DNA from: Paeniroseomonas aquatica
GTDB lineage: Bacteria > Pseudomonadota > Alphaproteobacteria > Acetobacterales > Acetobacteraceae
Reading direction: 5' to 3'
DNA: 64,000 nt
NCBI RefSeq assembly: GCF_030409335.1
Contig: NZ_JAUFPN010000204.1
Span: forward strand, 36,810-100,809
A model generated the notes under the pieces. That model did not search any database, was not told where the DNA came from, and saw nothing but the letters and a program-made list of their open reading frames with translations. Positions 1-8,662 of this stretch are shown here, piece by piece (position 1 is the first letter of the stretch; every line of letters begins with the position of its first letter). Position numbers and translations under genes: made by a program.

Positions 1-1
1 C

Positions 2-1210
2 GCCGTCATCCTGCCCGAGGACATCTTCGACGAGCTCACCGATGCACCGGTGGCGAAGCCGCGCCCGCGCGTCTATGGCGGCGCCCGGGCCGAGGACCTC
101 GACCAGCTGGCCTCGATGCTGGCCAGGGCCGAGCGCCCGCTGGTCTGGGTCGGCGGGGCGCTGGCCAATGCGACGGCCGGGACGCTGGCGGAACTGCAGC
201 AGCTCGCGGAGCAATGGATGCTGCCGGTCTCGCCGACGCACCGGCGGCCGCAGCTCTTCGACAACACCCATCCCCACTACGGCGGCTACATGGGCATCCG
301 CGTGCCTTCGGGGCTGATCGCCGAGATGCGGAAGGCCGACCTGCTGGTCAGCCTCGGCGAGCGCCTCACCGATTCCGTCAGCCAGTCCTACAGCTTCCCG
401 ACCGCACCCGACCCGCAGCTGCCGCTGGTCCATGTCTGGCCGGATGCCAATGAGATCGGCCGCGTCTTCCGCCCCGACCTCGGCATCGCCGCCGAGCCGG
501 CCGATGTCATCCGCGCGCTGCTGCGGCGCGGCGCGCCGGCCGATGCGGCCAGGCGCCGCGGCTGGGTCGCCGGGCTGAACGGCATCCACCAGGGGCTGAT
601 GGCGCCGAACTGGGACAGCATGGCGGATGGGGTGAACTTCGCCGCCGTCTGCATCGAGATCGGCAAGCACATGGCGCCCGATGCCGCGGTCACCTCGGAT
701 GCGGGCAATTTCTCCTCCTTCATCCATCGCTATATCGGCTTCAGGCCGGGACAGAATTTCCTGTCCTCTGTCGTGGGCGCGATGGGCGCCGGCGTGCCGA
801 TGGCGGTCGCCGCCGCCATCCGCCGCCCGGGCAAGCAATCCATCGGCTTCGTCGGCGACGGCGGCGCGCTGATGAGCGGCAACGAGATTGCGACGGCCAT
901 GCAGTACGGGGCGACGCCGATCATCATCATCTCCGACAACAAGCGCTACGGCACCATCGGCATGCACCACGAGGTGCGCTACCCCAACCGCCCCTACGAA
1001 TCCGCGGTGAAGCTGACCAACCCCGACTTCGCCGCCTGGGCCCGCGTCTTCGGTGCGGAAGGCATCACCATCTCCACCGAGGCCGAGGTCGAGGCGGGCA
1101 TCGCCCGCGCCTTCGCCGTGCGCGGCAAGCCGGTGGTGGTGCATGTGCATACTTCCGCCGAGCAGATGAGCGCCTGGCGCCGCCGGGGCGCGGCGCGGGT
1201 GCACGGCTAA
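2..1210 (+). CDS. Thiamine-diphosphate enzyme, acetolactate synthase-like large subunit (5' partial)
   Basis: The frame is open from the window edge, so the gene begins upstream; only the central and C-terminal parts are here (about 400 residues of a usual 550). The C-terminal ThDP motif is clear: GDGGALMSGNE followed about 20 residues later by DNKRYG, which binds Mg-diphosphate. The family decarboxylates 2-oxoacids and joins or releases the aldehyde unit (acetolactate synthase, glyoxylate carboligase, benzoylformate decarboxylase and relatives). The visible part does not settle the substrate. Its TAA stop overlaps the ATG of the Bug receptor by one base, so the two are probably translated together. 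An assimilatory or catabolic 2-oxoacid enzyme is more likely than biosynthetic IlvB, because no ilvH follows. Confidence 0.85.
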   Translation, partial: AVILPEDIFDELTDAPVAKPRPRVYGGARAEDLDQLASMLARAERPLVWVGGALANATAGTLAELQQLAEQWMLPVSPTHRRPQLFDNTHPHYGGYMGIRVPSGLIAEMRKADLLVSLGERLTDSVSQSYSFPTAPDPQLPLVHVWPDANEIGRVFRPDLGIAAEPADVIRALLRRGAPADAARRRGWVAGLNGIHQGLMAPNWDSMADGVNFAAVCIEIGKHMAPDAAVTSDAGNFSSFIHRYIGFRPGQNFLSSVVGAMGAGVPMAVAAAIRRPGKQSIGFVGDGGALMSGNEIATAMQYGATPIIIISDNKRYGTIGMHHEVRYPNRPYESAVKLTNPDFAAWARVFGAEGITISTEAEVEAGIARAFAVRGKPVVVHVHTSAEQMSAWRRRGAARVHG

Positions 1211-2169
1211 TGCGCCGCCGCGCCCTATTGCTGGCCGGTCTCGCCGCGCCTGCGGTGGCGCGCGCCCAGACCACTTGGCCCGACCGGGCCGTGCGCATCG
1301 TCGTCCCCTATGCGCCGGGCGGCCCCTCCGACATCCTCGCCCGCACCCTCGGCGCGGCGTTGTTCGAGGCCTGGCGCCAGCCGGTGGTGATCGAGAACCG
1401 CCCCGGCGCCGGCAGCGCCATCGGCACCGAGGTGGTCGCCCGCGCCGCGCCGGATGGCCATACGCTGCTGCTCGGCGCCACGGCGCATGTCATGAACCCG
1501 GCGCTGATGCCGCGGCTGCCCTTCGACCCGGTGCGGGACTTCACCGCCATCATCAATGCCGCCTTCCATCCGATGGTGCTGGTGGAGCATCCGGCGGTCC
1601 CGGCGCGGGACGTGGCAGAGTTCGTCGCCCTGGCCCGCGCGACGCCGGGCGGCCTGACCATGGGCTCGGCGGGCGTCGGCAATGCCAGCCACCTGGCGAC
1701 GGCGCTGTTCGCCGGCGTCGCCGGGATCGAGCTGACGCACGTGCCCTTCACCGGCGCGGCGCCGGCCCAGGCGGCGATCCTGGCGGGACAGGTGCAGGCG
1801 GGGTTCCTGAATTCCACCGTCGCGGTGCCGCAGATCCGGGGCGGCGCCCTGCGCGGCCTGGCGGTCGCGGATGCGAAGCGCTGGCGCGAACTGCCGGAGC
1901 TGCCGACCTTGGCGGAGCTCGGCTTCGCCGGGGCCGAGGCGGGGTCCTGGTACGGCATCCTCGGCCCCGCCGGGCTGCCGCAGGCGCGCGTCCTGCAACT
2001 CCATCGGGACATGCTGGCGGCGCTGCGCCTGCCCGCCGTCCGGGCGCGGATCATCGCCGCCGGCCTCGACCCGCTGGAGACCGGGCCGGAGGAATTCCAG
2101 GCCCAGCTCGGCGCCGAGGTGGCGAAATGGACCCGGGTGGTGCGCGAGGCCGGAATCAGGCCGGACTGA
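1210..2169 (+). CDS. Bug/TctC-family tripartite tricarboxylate-type solute receptor
   Basis: This 319-residue protein has an N-terminal signal peptide ending near VARA-QTTWP, followed by the family pattern VPYAPGGPSDILAR, a conserved IENRPGAGS loop and a FNS/THVPF-like core. Bug proteins are periplasmic receptors that bind small carboxylates. Most copies, like this one, are orphans without TctAB membrane partners nearby. The ATG overlaps the stop of the upstream thiamine enzyme, so the ligand may be the substrate or product of that enzyme; this is inference. The length matches the family. Confidence 0.9.
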   Translation: MRRRALLLAGLAAPAVARAQTTWPDRAVRIVVPYAPGGPSDILARTLGAALFEAWRQPVVIENRPGAGSAIGTEVVARAAPDGHTLLLGATAHVMNPALMPRLPFDPVRDFTAIINAAFHPMVLVEHPAVPARDVAEFVALARATPGGLTMGSAGVGNASHLATALFAGVAGIELTHVPFTGAAPAQAAILAGQVQAGFLNSTVAVPQIRGGALRGLAVADAKRWRELPELPTLAELGFAGAEAGSWYGILGPAGLPQARVLQLHRDMLAALRLPAVRARIIAAGLDPLETGPEEFQAQLGAEVAKWTRVVREAGIRPD

Positions 2170-2172
2170 GCC

Positions 2173-2481
2173 TCACGCCTCGACGAAGACCCCGCCGTCC
2201 TCGACCTTCACCTTGTAGGTGGCGACGGGCACCTCGGCCGGCTCGTTCAGCGCCGCGCCGGTGCGGATATCGAAGCAGGCCTGGTGCAGCGGGCATTCCA
2301 GCTTGCCCTCCTCGCAATAGCCGTCCGACAGCAGCGCATACTCATGCGTGCAGATGTCGTTGACCGCGAAGATGCCATCCTCCAGCCGCACGACCGCGAT
2401 CGAGAGATCGCCGACCCGCACCGGCAGCGGCATGTTCTCCATGAGGTCCGCCTCGTCGGCGATACGATGCCAAGCTGCCAT
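2173..2481 (-). CDS. Rieske [2Fe-2S] ferredoxin-like protein
   Basis: A 102-residue protein with the full Rieske ligand set: CTH near residue 43 and CPLHQACFD near residue 63. It resembles the ferredoxin component of aromatic-ring or other non-heme-iron oxygenases, which passes electrons to a terminal oxygenase. It lies 6 bp after a second Rieske gene on the same strand, at the end of a run led by a TauD-like dioxygenase. No Rieske oxygenase alpha subunit or reductase is visible here, so the electron partners are unknown. It ends 3 bp from the end of the convergent Bug gene. Confidence 0.88.
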   Translation of the reverse strand: MAAWHRIADEADLMENMPLPVRVGDLSIAVVRLEDGIFAVNDICTHEYALLSDGYCEEGKLECPLHQACFDIRTGAALNEPAEVPVATYKVKVEDGGVFVEA

Positions 2482-2487
2482 GCTGCC

Positions 2488-2901
2488 CTAGACCTCCACC
2501 ACGATGTAGCTGTCCTCGACCGAGACCGGGAAGGTCTCCGCCACGAAGGGACCCTTCGCCAGCGCATCCCCGGGCTCGACCGTGACCTGGTAGGTTCTGG
2601 CGCGGATGCTGTCCGGGTCGCAATAGCTCTGCCCGGTGCGGATGTCGAACTCCCAGCCGTGCCAGGAACATTGCAGCATCTCATGCGGCCGGGAGTAGAG
2701 GTACTGCCCCGGCTCCGTCGACTGCACCAGCCCGATCAGCTTGCCGGCGCAGAGGCTGCCGCCCTCGTGCGGGCAGCGGTCGGTCAGGGCGAAGTATTCG
2801 CCGGCGACATGAAACAGCGCGATCCGGCGGCCCTTCACCTCCACCAGCTTGCTGCCGTTCTCGGGTATGTCGCCGACCGAGGCGACGATGTGGCGGCTCA
2901 T
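2488..2901 (-). CDS. Rieske [2Fe-2S] domain protein
   Basis: A 137-residue protein. Ligand motifs CPHEGG (about residue 43) and CSWHGWEFD (about residue 78) form a complete Rieske cluster site. The spacing and the HGWEFDIRTG stretch look like the N-terminal Rieske domain of ring-hydroxylating oxygenase alpha subunits, but the catalytic domain is absent and the protein ends in a short beta-rich tail. It is therefore a stand-alone electron-transfer protein or a ferredoxin. It sits between the broken Bug gene and the second Rieske gene, with short gaps consistent with one transcript. Confidence 0.87.
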   Translation of the reverse strand: MSRHIVASVGDIPENGSKLVEVKGRRIALFHVAGEYFALTDRCPHEGGSLCAGKLIGLVQSTEPGQYLYSRPHEMLQCSWHGWEFDIRTGQSYCDPDSIRARTYQVTVEPGDALAKGPFVAETFPVSVEDSYIVVEV

Positions 2902-2907
2902 GGGGCC

Positions 2908-3870
2908 TTACTCCGGCCTGATGTTGGCGTCGCGGATGATGCGGCCCCAGCGCTGCCGCTCGCTCAGGATGATGGTGGCGAGGTCTGCCGGCGTGCCGCC
3001 CAGCACCCGGGCGCCGAGCCCGGCCAGCTTCTGCCCCGCCGCCGGATTGCGCAGCCAGTCGTTGACCGCCGCATTCAGCACCCCCACCACCTCGGATGGG
3101 GTGCGCGGCGGCGCCAACAGGCCGAACCAGCCCTAGATCTCGGCCCCGGCATAGCCCAGCTCCGCCAGGGTCGGCAGCTCGGGGGCCAGCGGCGTGCGGG
3201 TGGGGCTGGTCACCGCGATGCCGCGCACCTCGCCGCGCTGGACCATGCCGGCGGTCAGCGCGACATTCTCGAACATCAGGTTGATCCGCCCGGTCAGCAG
3301 GTCGGCCCGGACCGCGCCGCTGCCGCGGTAGGAGACATGCAGCAGGTCGATATCGGCCAGCCGCTTCAGCTGCTCCCCGGCCAGGTGCTGCGCCGTGCCC
3401 ATGCCGGTGGAGGCGAAGTTCAGCTTGCCCGGCTGGGCACGGGCCAGCGCCACCAGCTCCGCCACCGAATGCACCGGCAGGGAGGGGTGGACCACCAGCA
3501 TGTAGGGCGTGGCGGCGACCGGGGCGATGGGGGTGAAATCCGCCAGCGGGTCCCAGGCCAAGTTCGGGTACAGCGCCGGCAGCACCGCATGGGCGCTGGC
3601 GCAGAGCAGCAGCATGTGGCCATCGGGCGCGGCCCGGGCCACGGCCTCGGAGCCGATGATGCCGCTGGCCCCGCCGCGGTTCTCCACCACCACCGGGCGC
3701 GGCAGGCGCTCGGCCAGCGCCTCGGCCACCATGCGGCCGACCAGGTCGGTGGTGCCGCCGGCCACATAGGGGACGACGACGCGGATGGTCTGGCTCGGGT
3801 AGCCCGGCTGGGCGGACGCCAGGGCGGGCGCCGCCATCAGCCCCGCGAGCAGCCCACGGCGGGTGGTCAC
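2908..3870 (-). pseudogene. Bug/TctC-family solute receptor interrupted by an in-frame TAG
   Basis: Read through, the frame gives 320 residues, the normal Bug length: an export signal with a twin-Arg start (TTRRGLLAGL), then VPYVAGGTTDLVGR, VVENRGGASG and a normal C-terminus ending DANIRPE. At 3133-3135 the codon is TAG, between AGAEI and GWFGLLAPP, a point where relatives carry an ordinary residue before the W/F-x-GL-x-AP motif. No frameshift or deletion is present, so a single base change explains it. Translation would stop after 245 residues and lose the C-terminal quarter. Its GTG start overlaps the stop of the upstream dioxygenase gene (GTGA). A recent mutation, a sequencing error or amber read-through are all possible. 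Confidence 0.8.
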
Positions 3871-4781
3871 GAGAGCGACGCGACCGTCTGGATCATCTGC
3901 TCCCGCGTCGCCGCCGGCGCTGCCTCCGCCAGCCGCCCCACGGACTCGCCCTGCAGCGAGCAGCGCAGCATCAGCCGCGGCTGGGTCTGGTCGAAATCCG
4001 GCAAGGCGACGTGGCAGGTGCAGCGGTTGTCCCAGAGCACGATATCGCCGACCGACCAGCGGTGCCGGTAGACGAACTCCGGTGCGGTCGCATGGGCATT
4101 GAGGAAGTCGAGCAGCGCCGTGCTCTCCTCCTCGGAGAAGCCAAGGATGTGGCTGACCCGCTCCCCGGCCAGCAGCGACTTCCTGCCCGTGTCCGGATGC
4201 ACGCGGACCATCGGATGCACCACCGCCGGGTTGCGCTGCTTCATGGCCTGCACGATCGCCGGGTCGCGCGCGCCGATGCCCTTCACCAGGGTCACGTCAT
4301 GCACCGCCTCCAGCCCGTCGAGGATCGCCTGCATCTTCGGGCTCAGCGTCTCGTAGGCCATGGTCAGGTTGGCCCACATGGTATCGCCGCCCACGGGGGG
4401 CTTCTCCTGGCACAGCAGGAGGGAGCCCTTGGCCGGGCGCATGGTATAGGAGAGGTCGGTATGCCAGTTGCGCCCGGTGTTGCGGGTGCCGCTGGGCTTG
4501 CCGAGCCGGTGCTTGTTGGTCACCACCAGGATCTCCCGATGGCCCTCCAGCAGTGTCTCGGGCGCCTGGGAGTCATGGTCGTCGAGGGCGCCGAAATTGG
4601 CGGAGAAGGCGATGTGCTCCTCCGGCGTCAGCGGCTGGCCGGGGAAGACCAGCACCACATGCTTCAGCCAGGCATCGTAGAGCCGGCGGCGGGTGAGGTC
4701 ATCGAGCGGCCGGCGCAGGTCGAGGCCGGTGACCGCGGCCCCCATGGCATAGCCGAGCGGGGTGATGGTCAGCTCGGGCAT
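3867..4781 (-). CDS. TauD/TfdA-family Fe(II)/2-oxoglutarate dioxygenase
   Basis: A 304-residue protein starting at MPELTITPLG behind a GGAGG ribosome site. The iron triad is visible: H107 and D109 in WHTDLSY, and H257 in DNRCTCHVAL. R269/R273 (PRLMLR) sit where the 2-oxoglutarate carboxylate is bound. Members hydroxylate taurine, alkyl sulfonates, 2,4-D and many other carboxylates, with 2-oxoglutarate going to succinate. It heads the minus-strand set that continues with the Bug receptor and two Rieske proteins, so uptake and oxidation of an organic acid is likely. The substrate is unknown. The frame is open further upstream, but that extension lacks family similarity. Confidence 0.9.
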   Translation of the reverse strand: MPELTITPLGYAMGAAVTGLDLRRPLDDLTRRRLYDAWLKHVVLVFPGQPLTPEEHIAFSANFGALDDHDSQAPETLLEGHREILVVTNKHRLGKPSGTRNTGRNWHTDLSYTMRPAKGSLLLCQEKPPVGGDTMWANLTMAYETLSPKMQAILDGLEAVHDVTLVKGIGARDPAIVQAMKQRNPAVVHPMVRVHPDTGRKSLLAGERVSHILGFSEEESTALLDFLNAHATAPEFVYRHRWSVGDIVLWDNRCTCHVALPDFDQTQPRLMLRCSLQGESVGRLAEAAPAATREQMIQTVASLS

Positions 4782-4921
4782 GATCGTGTCCTCCGGAGAC
4801 TTTCCCGGAAGGCTAGTCCCGCGCCGCCGGCCTCGGCAACACCGCGCCAGCGGCCGGCGACAGGCTTGAACCGCGGCGGCGGGTCTGAAACCCTCGGATC
4901 TCCGCCCGGAGAACCCCCGCC

Positions 4922-5377
4922 ATGCGACCGCTCGCCCTCGCCCTGGCTGCCCTGCTCGTCGCATCCCCGGCCCTGGCCGATTGGCAGTACACCCGCTGGG
5001 GCATGACACCGCAGCAGGTCGTCGCCGCATCGGGCGGCAGGGTCGTGCTGCTGCCGGAGGCGGAGCGCCCGCGGGTGCCGCCGCTGGTCACCGCCGCGCG
5101 CGGCGACTTCGCCGATGGCGCGCTGCTGCTGCGGACCGTCTTCTCCTTCGCCATCGCCGGCGGCGGGCTGGAATGCGTGACCTATGGCGTCCGCCGCCGC
5201 GAGGACGACGAGGCCTTCAAGGCCCTGCTCATCCGCCGCTTCGGCCCGCCGCAGACCACCGGCGGCCTGGCTATCCTGGGCATGACGCAGCTCGGCTGGA
5301 AGCTGGAGCGGGACGAGGTTGACGCCAGCTTCTCGAGGGATGATCCCGCCTATGCCATGCAGTGCCGGAAGGGCTGA
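4922..5377 (+). CDS. Exported protein of unknown function
   Basis: A 151-residue protein with a clear signal peptide (MRPLALALAALLVASPALA, cleavage before DWQYTRWGM) and a GGAG ribosome site. The mature part begins with WQYTRWGMTPQQV, a pattern seen in small periplasmic proteins that start just after cleavage, and it has two cysteines near the middle and the C-terminus that could form a disulfide. I do not recognise a characterised family. It is divergent from the TauD-like gene and convergent with the metallo-hydrolase gene, so it is probably a single-gene unit. Confidence 0.75.
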   Translation: MRPLALALAALLVASPALADWQYTRWGMTPQQVVAASGGRVVLLPEAERPRVPPLVTAARGDFADGALLLRTVFSFAIAGGGLECVTYGVRRREDDEAFKALLIRRFGPPQTTGGLAILGMTQLGWKLERDEVDASFSRDDPAYAMQCRKG

Positions 5378-5389
5378 GCAGCCCTGGCG

Positions 5390-6274
5390 TCAGGCCCTCT
5401 GCCGGGCGCTGCCGGGGTCGTTGGCGGCCGTCGGGACATTGCCCTGCCAGACCGCCATGGCGACGTACTCCACCGGGTCATGCGTGCAGAAGACCGCGAG
5501 CGGCGTCGGTTCGTCCTGGACCAGGGCGCGGACCCGGGCCTGGTTGGCCCGGCCCAGCCGCGCATCCCAGGCCATGATGCGCTCATAGGCCGCGGCGCCC
5601 GCCGGGCAGGCGGGCACGGCGGCATGGACCTCGGCACGGTTGAAGTAGCTGTCGCCGGCATGCAGCATCCAGCCGCGCGGCCCCTCGATGGCGACGCCGG
5701 CGTGGCCCGCGCTGTGGCCGGGCAGCGGCACCAGCAGGAATTCCGGCGGCAGGCCGTCGAGCTCGGTCACCGCGTCGAAGCCGAACCAGCGCCCGGCGGT
5801 GCGTTCCGGATAGCGGCGCCAGCGCCGCGTATCGCCCCATTGCACCGGGCGGTACCGGGCCCGGTCCAGCAGACCGCGGCGGGCGACGGCGGCGCGGGCC
5901 TCCGGCTCCATGACGTGCACCTGCGCCTCGGGGAAGTCGATCAGCCCGCCGGCATGGTCGAAGTCGAGATGCGTCATGATGATGTGCCGGACGTCGCGCG
6001 GCGACAGCCCGGCATGGCGCAGCCGCCGCAGCATCGTGCGGTCCGGGTCGAAGCGGAAGTTGAGGCTGGCGGTGTTCAGGACCGGCAGGCGCGACCAGGG
6101 ATGCGCCATGTCGCGCATCCCGAGCCCGGTATCCACCAGCACGACGCCATGCGCCGCGGTCTCGATCGCTAGGCAGTGGCAGGTCAGCCGGCCGATGGCA
6201 CCGGGGCTGACGCCATCCATCAGCGCGCCGCCGAGCGGCCGTGCCGGCCCGCAATCGAAATGGTGGATCCGCAT
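5390..6274 (-). CDS. Metallo-beta-lactamase-fold hydrolase (AHL-lactonase-like)
   Basis: A 294-residue protein with the motif THLDFDHAGG (H102, D104, D106, H107), later GHSAGH and LLHAGDS, and a C-terminal CTHD, giving a full set of dinuclear zinc ligands. The HxDxDHAGG form and overall length are those of N-acyl homoserine lactonase-type members of the superfamily, but many such proteins cleave other lactones or esters. Lactone hydrolysis is therefore a suggestion only. No signal peptide is seen. It lies downstream of argH and the small lipoprotein on the same strand, 54 bp away. Confidence 0.85.
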   Translation of the reverse strand: MRIHHFDCGPARPLGGALMDGVSPGAIGRLTCHCLAIETAAHGVVLVDTGLGMRDMAHPWSRLPVLNTASLNFRFDPDRTMLRRLRHAGLSPRDVRHIIMTHLDFDHAGGLIDFPEAQVHVMEPEARAAVARRGLLDRARYRPVQWGDTRRWRRYPERTAGRWFGFDAVTELDGLPPEFLLVPLPGHSAGHAGVAIEGPRGWMLHAGDSYFNRAEVHAAVPACPAGAAAYERIMAWDARLGRANQARVRALVQDEPTPLAVFCTHDPVEYVAMAVWQGNVPTAANDPGSARQRA

Positions 6275-6328
6275 GCCCTGCCTCCCGTCGTTCCCTGGGG
6301 CAACGGCGGCCGCGGGATGCGGTTGCCC

Positions 6329-6571
6329 TCAGCGGAGGGAGGGCAGCACCTCCGGCGTATTGGGCGCCCCGCCCGGCACCGTACCGAGCGGCGCGAGCGG
6401 CGAGGTATCCGGCGGGGCGAGCAGGGCCGGTGCCGGCGGCGCATCCGGCTTCGGATAGGTGCGGGGATAGATGATCTTCTCCTTCGGCCCCGGCGGGCGG
6501 GGCGGCCCGGCGCGGCCGCAGCCGGCCAGGGGTACCGCCAGGGCCAGCAGCACCACGATGCAGGCCTTCAT
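6329..6571 (-). CDS. lptM: LptM-like small lipoprotein
   Basis: An 80-residue protein. It starts with a lipoprotein signal ([18 protein letters not shown]) whose C18 would be lipidated, followed by [11 protein letters not shown] and a proline-rich tail. A short lipoprotein with a glycine/proline-rich start next to argH is the usual setting of the LptM/YifL family, which helps assemble the LPS transport translocon LptD in enterics. That role is family knowledge, not tested here. The ATG overlaps the argH TGA (ATGA), so translation is coupled. The lysA gene that usually follows is missing; a metallo-hydrolase gene is next. Confidence 0.7.
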   Translation of the reverse strand: MKACIVVLLALAVPLAGCGRAGPPRPPGPKEKIIYPRTYPKPDAPPAPALLAPPDTSPLAPLGTVPGGAPNTPEVLPSLR

Positions 6572-7950
6572 GCCAGCCGCTCCTGCCACTCGGCGGCCAT
6601 GCGCCGCACGTTCTCCGGCGAGGTGCCGCCATAGGAGGTGCGGGAGGCGACCGAGGCCTCCACCGTCAGCACCCCGTACAGCGCCTCGGTGATGCCCGGC
6701 TCCTCCGCCTGCAACTCGGCAAGCGTGAGCCCGGCGAGGTCGCAGCCGTGGGCCTCGGCCCTGGCGACCAGCCGGCCGGTGACGTGGTGGGCATCGCGGA
6801 AAGGCATCTTCAGCTCCCGCACCAGCCAGTCCGCCAGATCCGTCGCGGTGGAGAAGCCGGCGCCGGCGGCCTGCTGCAGGCGGGCCACGTCCGGCTGCAT
6901 GTCGCGCACCATGCCGCCGACGGCGGCGAGGCAGAGGGTGAGGTTCTCGGCGGCGTCGAAGACGCCTTCCTTGTCCTCCTGCATGTCCTTGAAATAAGTC
7001 AGCGCCAGGCCCTTCAGCACGGTCAGCAGCCCGACCAGCGCCCCGGTCATCCGCCCGGTCTTGCCGCGCACCAGCTCCGCCGCATCCGGGTTGCGCTTCT
7101 GCGGCATGATCGAGCTGCCGGTGGTGAAGGCATCCGACAGCTTGACGAAGCCGAAGTAGGGGTTGGTCCAGATCACCACCTCCTCGGCGAAGCGCGAGAG
7201 GTGGGTCGCGCACATGGCGCAGCAGAACAGGAACTCGGCGGCGAAGTCGCGCGAGGCCACGCTGTCGAGGCTGTTCCGCGTCGGGCCGTCGAAGCCGAGC
7301 GCCGCGGCGGTCATGTGCCGGTCCACGGGGAAGCCGGTGCCGGCGAGCGCCGCGGCGCCGAGCGGGCTCTCGTTCATCCGCCGCCGGCAATCGGCCAGCC
7401 GCGACAGGTCGCGCGACAGCATCTCGACATAGGCCAGCATGTGGTGGCCGAAGGTCACCGGCTGGGCCGGCTGCAGGTGGGTGAAGCCCGGCATGGTGGT
7501 GCCCGCGTGCTGCGCGGCCTTGGCGACCAGCGCCCGCATCACGTCCTCGACCTGCGCCGAGAGCCCGTCGATCGCGTCCCGCACCCAGAGCCGCACGTCG
7601 AGCGCCACCTGGTCGTTGCGGCTGCGCCCGGTGTGCAGACGCTTGCCGGCCTCGCCGATCGAGGCGGTCAGCCGCGCCTCGATGTTCATGTGGATGTCCT
7701 CCAGCGCCTCGTCCCAGGGAAAGTCCCCGGCCTCGATCCGCCGGGCGATGTCGCCCAGGCCCTCGCGGATGGCGGCCTCGTCAGCGGCGGAGATGATCCC
7801 TACATGCGCCAGCATGGCGGCATGGGCGAGGCTGCCCTGGATGTCCTGGCGCCACATCTTGCGGTCGAAGCCGATCGAGGCGTTGATCGCCTGCATGATG
7901 GCTGAGGGACCGGCGGCGAAGCGGCCGCCCCATTGGGAGTTACTGGACAC
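6568..7950 (-). CDS. argH: Argininosuccinate lyase
   Basis: A 460-residue protein beginning [11 protein letters not shown] with a GTG start, the normal ArgH N-terminus. It carries [13 protein letters not shown], the lyase-superfamily signature [12 protein letters not shown] with the catalytic serine, and the usual helical core. It splits argininosuccinate into arginine and fumarate, the last step of arginine synthesis, in the cytoplasm. A longer open frame upstream is the antisense of tlpA and is not part of the gene. The start codon lies one base from that of divergent tlpA, so the regulatory signals of each gene must lie inside the other. Confidence 0.97.
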   Translation of the reverse strand: MSSNSQWGGRFAAGPSAIMQAINASIGFDRKMWRQDIQGSLAHAAMLAHVGIISAADEAAIREGLGDIARRIEAGDFPWDEALEDIHMNIEARLTASIGEAGKRLHTGRSRNDQVALDVRLWVRDAIDGLSAQVEDVMRALVAKAAQHAGTTMPGFTHLQPAQPVTFGHHMLAYVEMLSRDLSRLADCRRRMNESPLGAAALAGTGFPVDRHMTAAALGFDGPTRNSLDSVASRDFAAEFLFCCAMCATHLSRFAEEVVIWTNPYFGFVKLSDAFTTGSSIMPQKRNPDAAELVRGKTGRMTGALVGLLTVLKGLALTYFKDMQEDKEGVFDAAENLTLCLAAVGGMVRDMQPDVARLQQAAGAGFSTATDLADWLVRELKMPFRDAHHVTGRLVARAEAHGCDLAGLTLAELQAEEPGITEALYGVLTVEASVASRTSYGGTSPENVRRMAAEWQERLA

Positions 7951-7951
7951 G

Positions 7952-8557
7952 ATGGCGGCACTTTCCGGAATGCGGGCGACCCGCCGGGGGCTGGTCCTGG
8001 CGGTGGGCGGGACCCTAGCGGGGGCGGCGGCGGGGCGCAAAGCCCCATGGTCCGAAGCCCGGGCGGCGGGTGCCGCACGCCTGGCCGAGACGGGGCCGAA
8101 GCCGCTGCCCGAATTCGGCTTCCTCGATGCCGAGGGCAAGCCGCACACCATCGCGGATTTCTCCGCCAAGGGGTTGCTGATCAACCTCTGGGCCACCTGG
8201 TGCCCGCCCTGCGTGGCGGAGATGCCGGCGCTGGACCGCACCCAGGCGGCGCTGGCCGGGGAGGGGATCCAGGTGCTGGCGCTGTCCTCGGACCGCGGCG
8301 GCCGGGCGCAGGTGGAGGGCTTCTACCGCGACCGCGGCATCGGCCACCTCGGCGTCTGGCTGGACCCGCGCGGCGCGGCCAGCCGGGCGCTCGGCGTCCG
8401 CGGCCTGCCGACCACCATCCTGGTGGACCGCCAGGGGCAGGAGAGGGCGCGGGTCGAGGGCGACCTGGAGTGGGACGCACCCGCCATGCTGGCGACGATC
8501 CGCCGCCTGATCGGCCCTGCGGCCGTGCCCCCCGCCGATCCGCTGCAACCGGCCTGA
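7952..8557 (+). CDS. tlpA: TlpA-family periplasmic thiol:disulfide oxidoreductase
   Basis: A 201-residue protein. The N-terminus has a twin-arginine, hydrophobic export signal ([16 protein letters not shown]). A thioredoxin fold follows with the active site WATWCPPC and the cis-proline stretch [10 protein letters not shown]. TlpA/ResA proteins keep thiols reduced in the periplasm, for cytochrome c haem attachment or cytochrome oxidase copper sites. Two ATGs are possible (7952 and 7970); the first has a GGGAG 12 bp upstream. The divergent tlpA/argH layout is common in alphaproteobacteria. The ccmAB genes lie elsewhere in this window. Confidence 0.88.
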   Translation: MAALSGMRATRRGLVLAVGGTLAGAAAGRKAPWSEARAAGAARLAETGPKPLPEFGFLDAEGKPHTIADFSAKGLLINLWATWCPPCVAEMPALDRTQAALAGEGIQVLALSSDRGGRAQVEGFYRDRGIGHLGVWLDPRGAASRALGVRGLPTTILVDRQGQERARVEGDLEWDAPAMLATIRRLIGPAAVPPADPLQPA

Positions 8558-8662
8558 CCCGGCCGGCCCGGGTGAGCACCCCGCGGCCACGATCCACCCG
8601 GGGCGGCGCGCGTTACGCCTCAGGTCCAGGCGAGGACCCCGCCCGGCGCCTGGGCAGGCGGC

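Noticed and set aside
2284..4071. A 595-codon plus-strand frame across the Rieske, Bug and dioxygenase genes
   Set aside because: It is the complement of four convincing genes and contains no domain; its composition is typical of an antisense shadow.
5390..6274. A quorum-quenching AHL lactonase
   Set aside because: The zinc motif fits the group, but the family has many substrates and no AHL-specific context is present, so only the fold is called.
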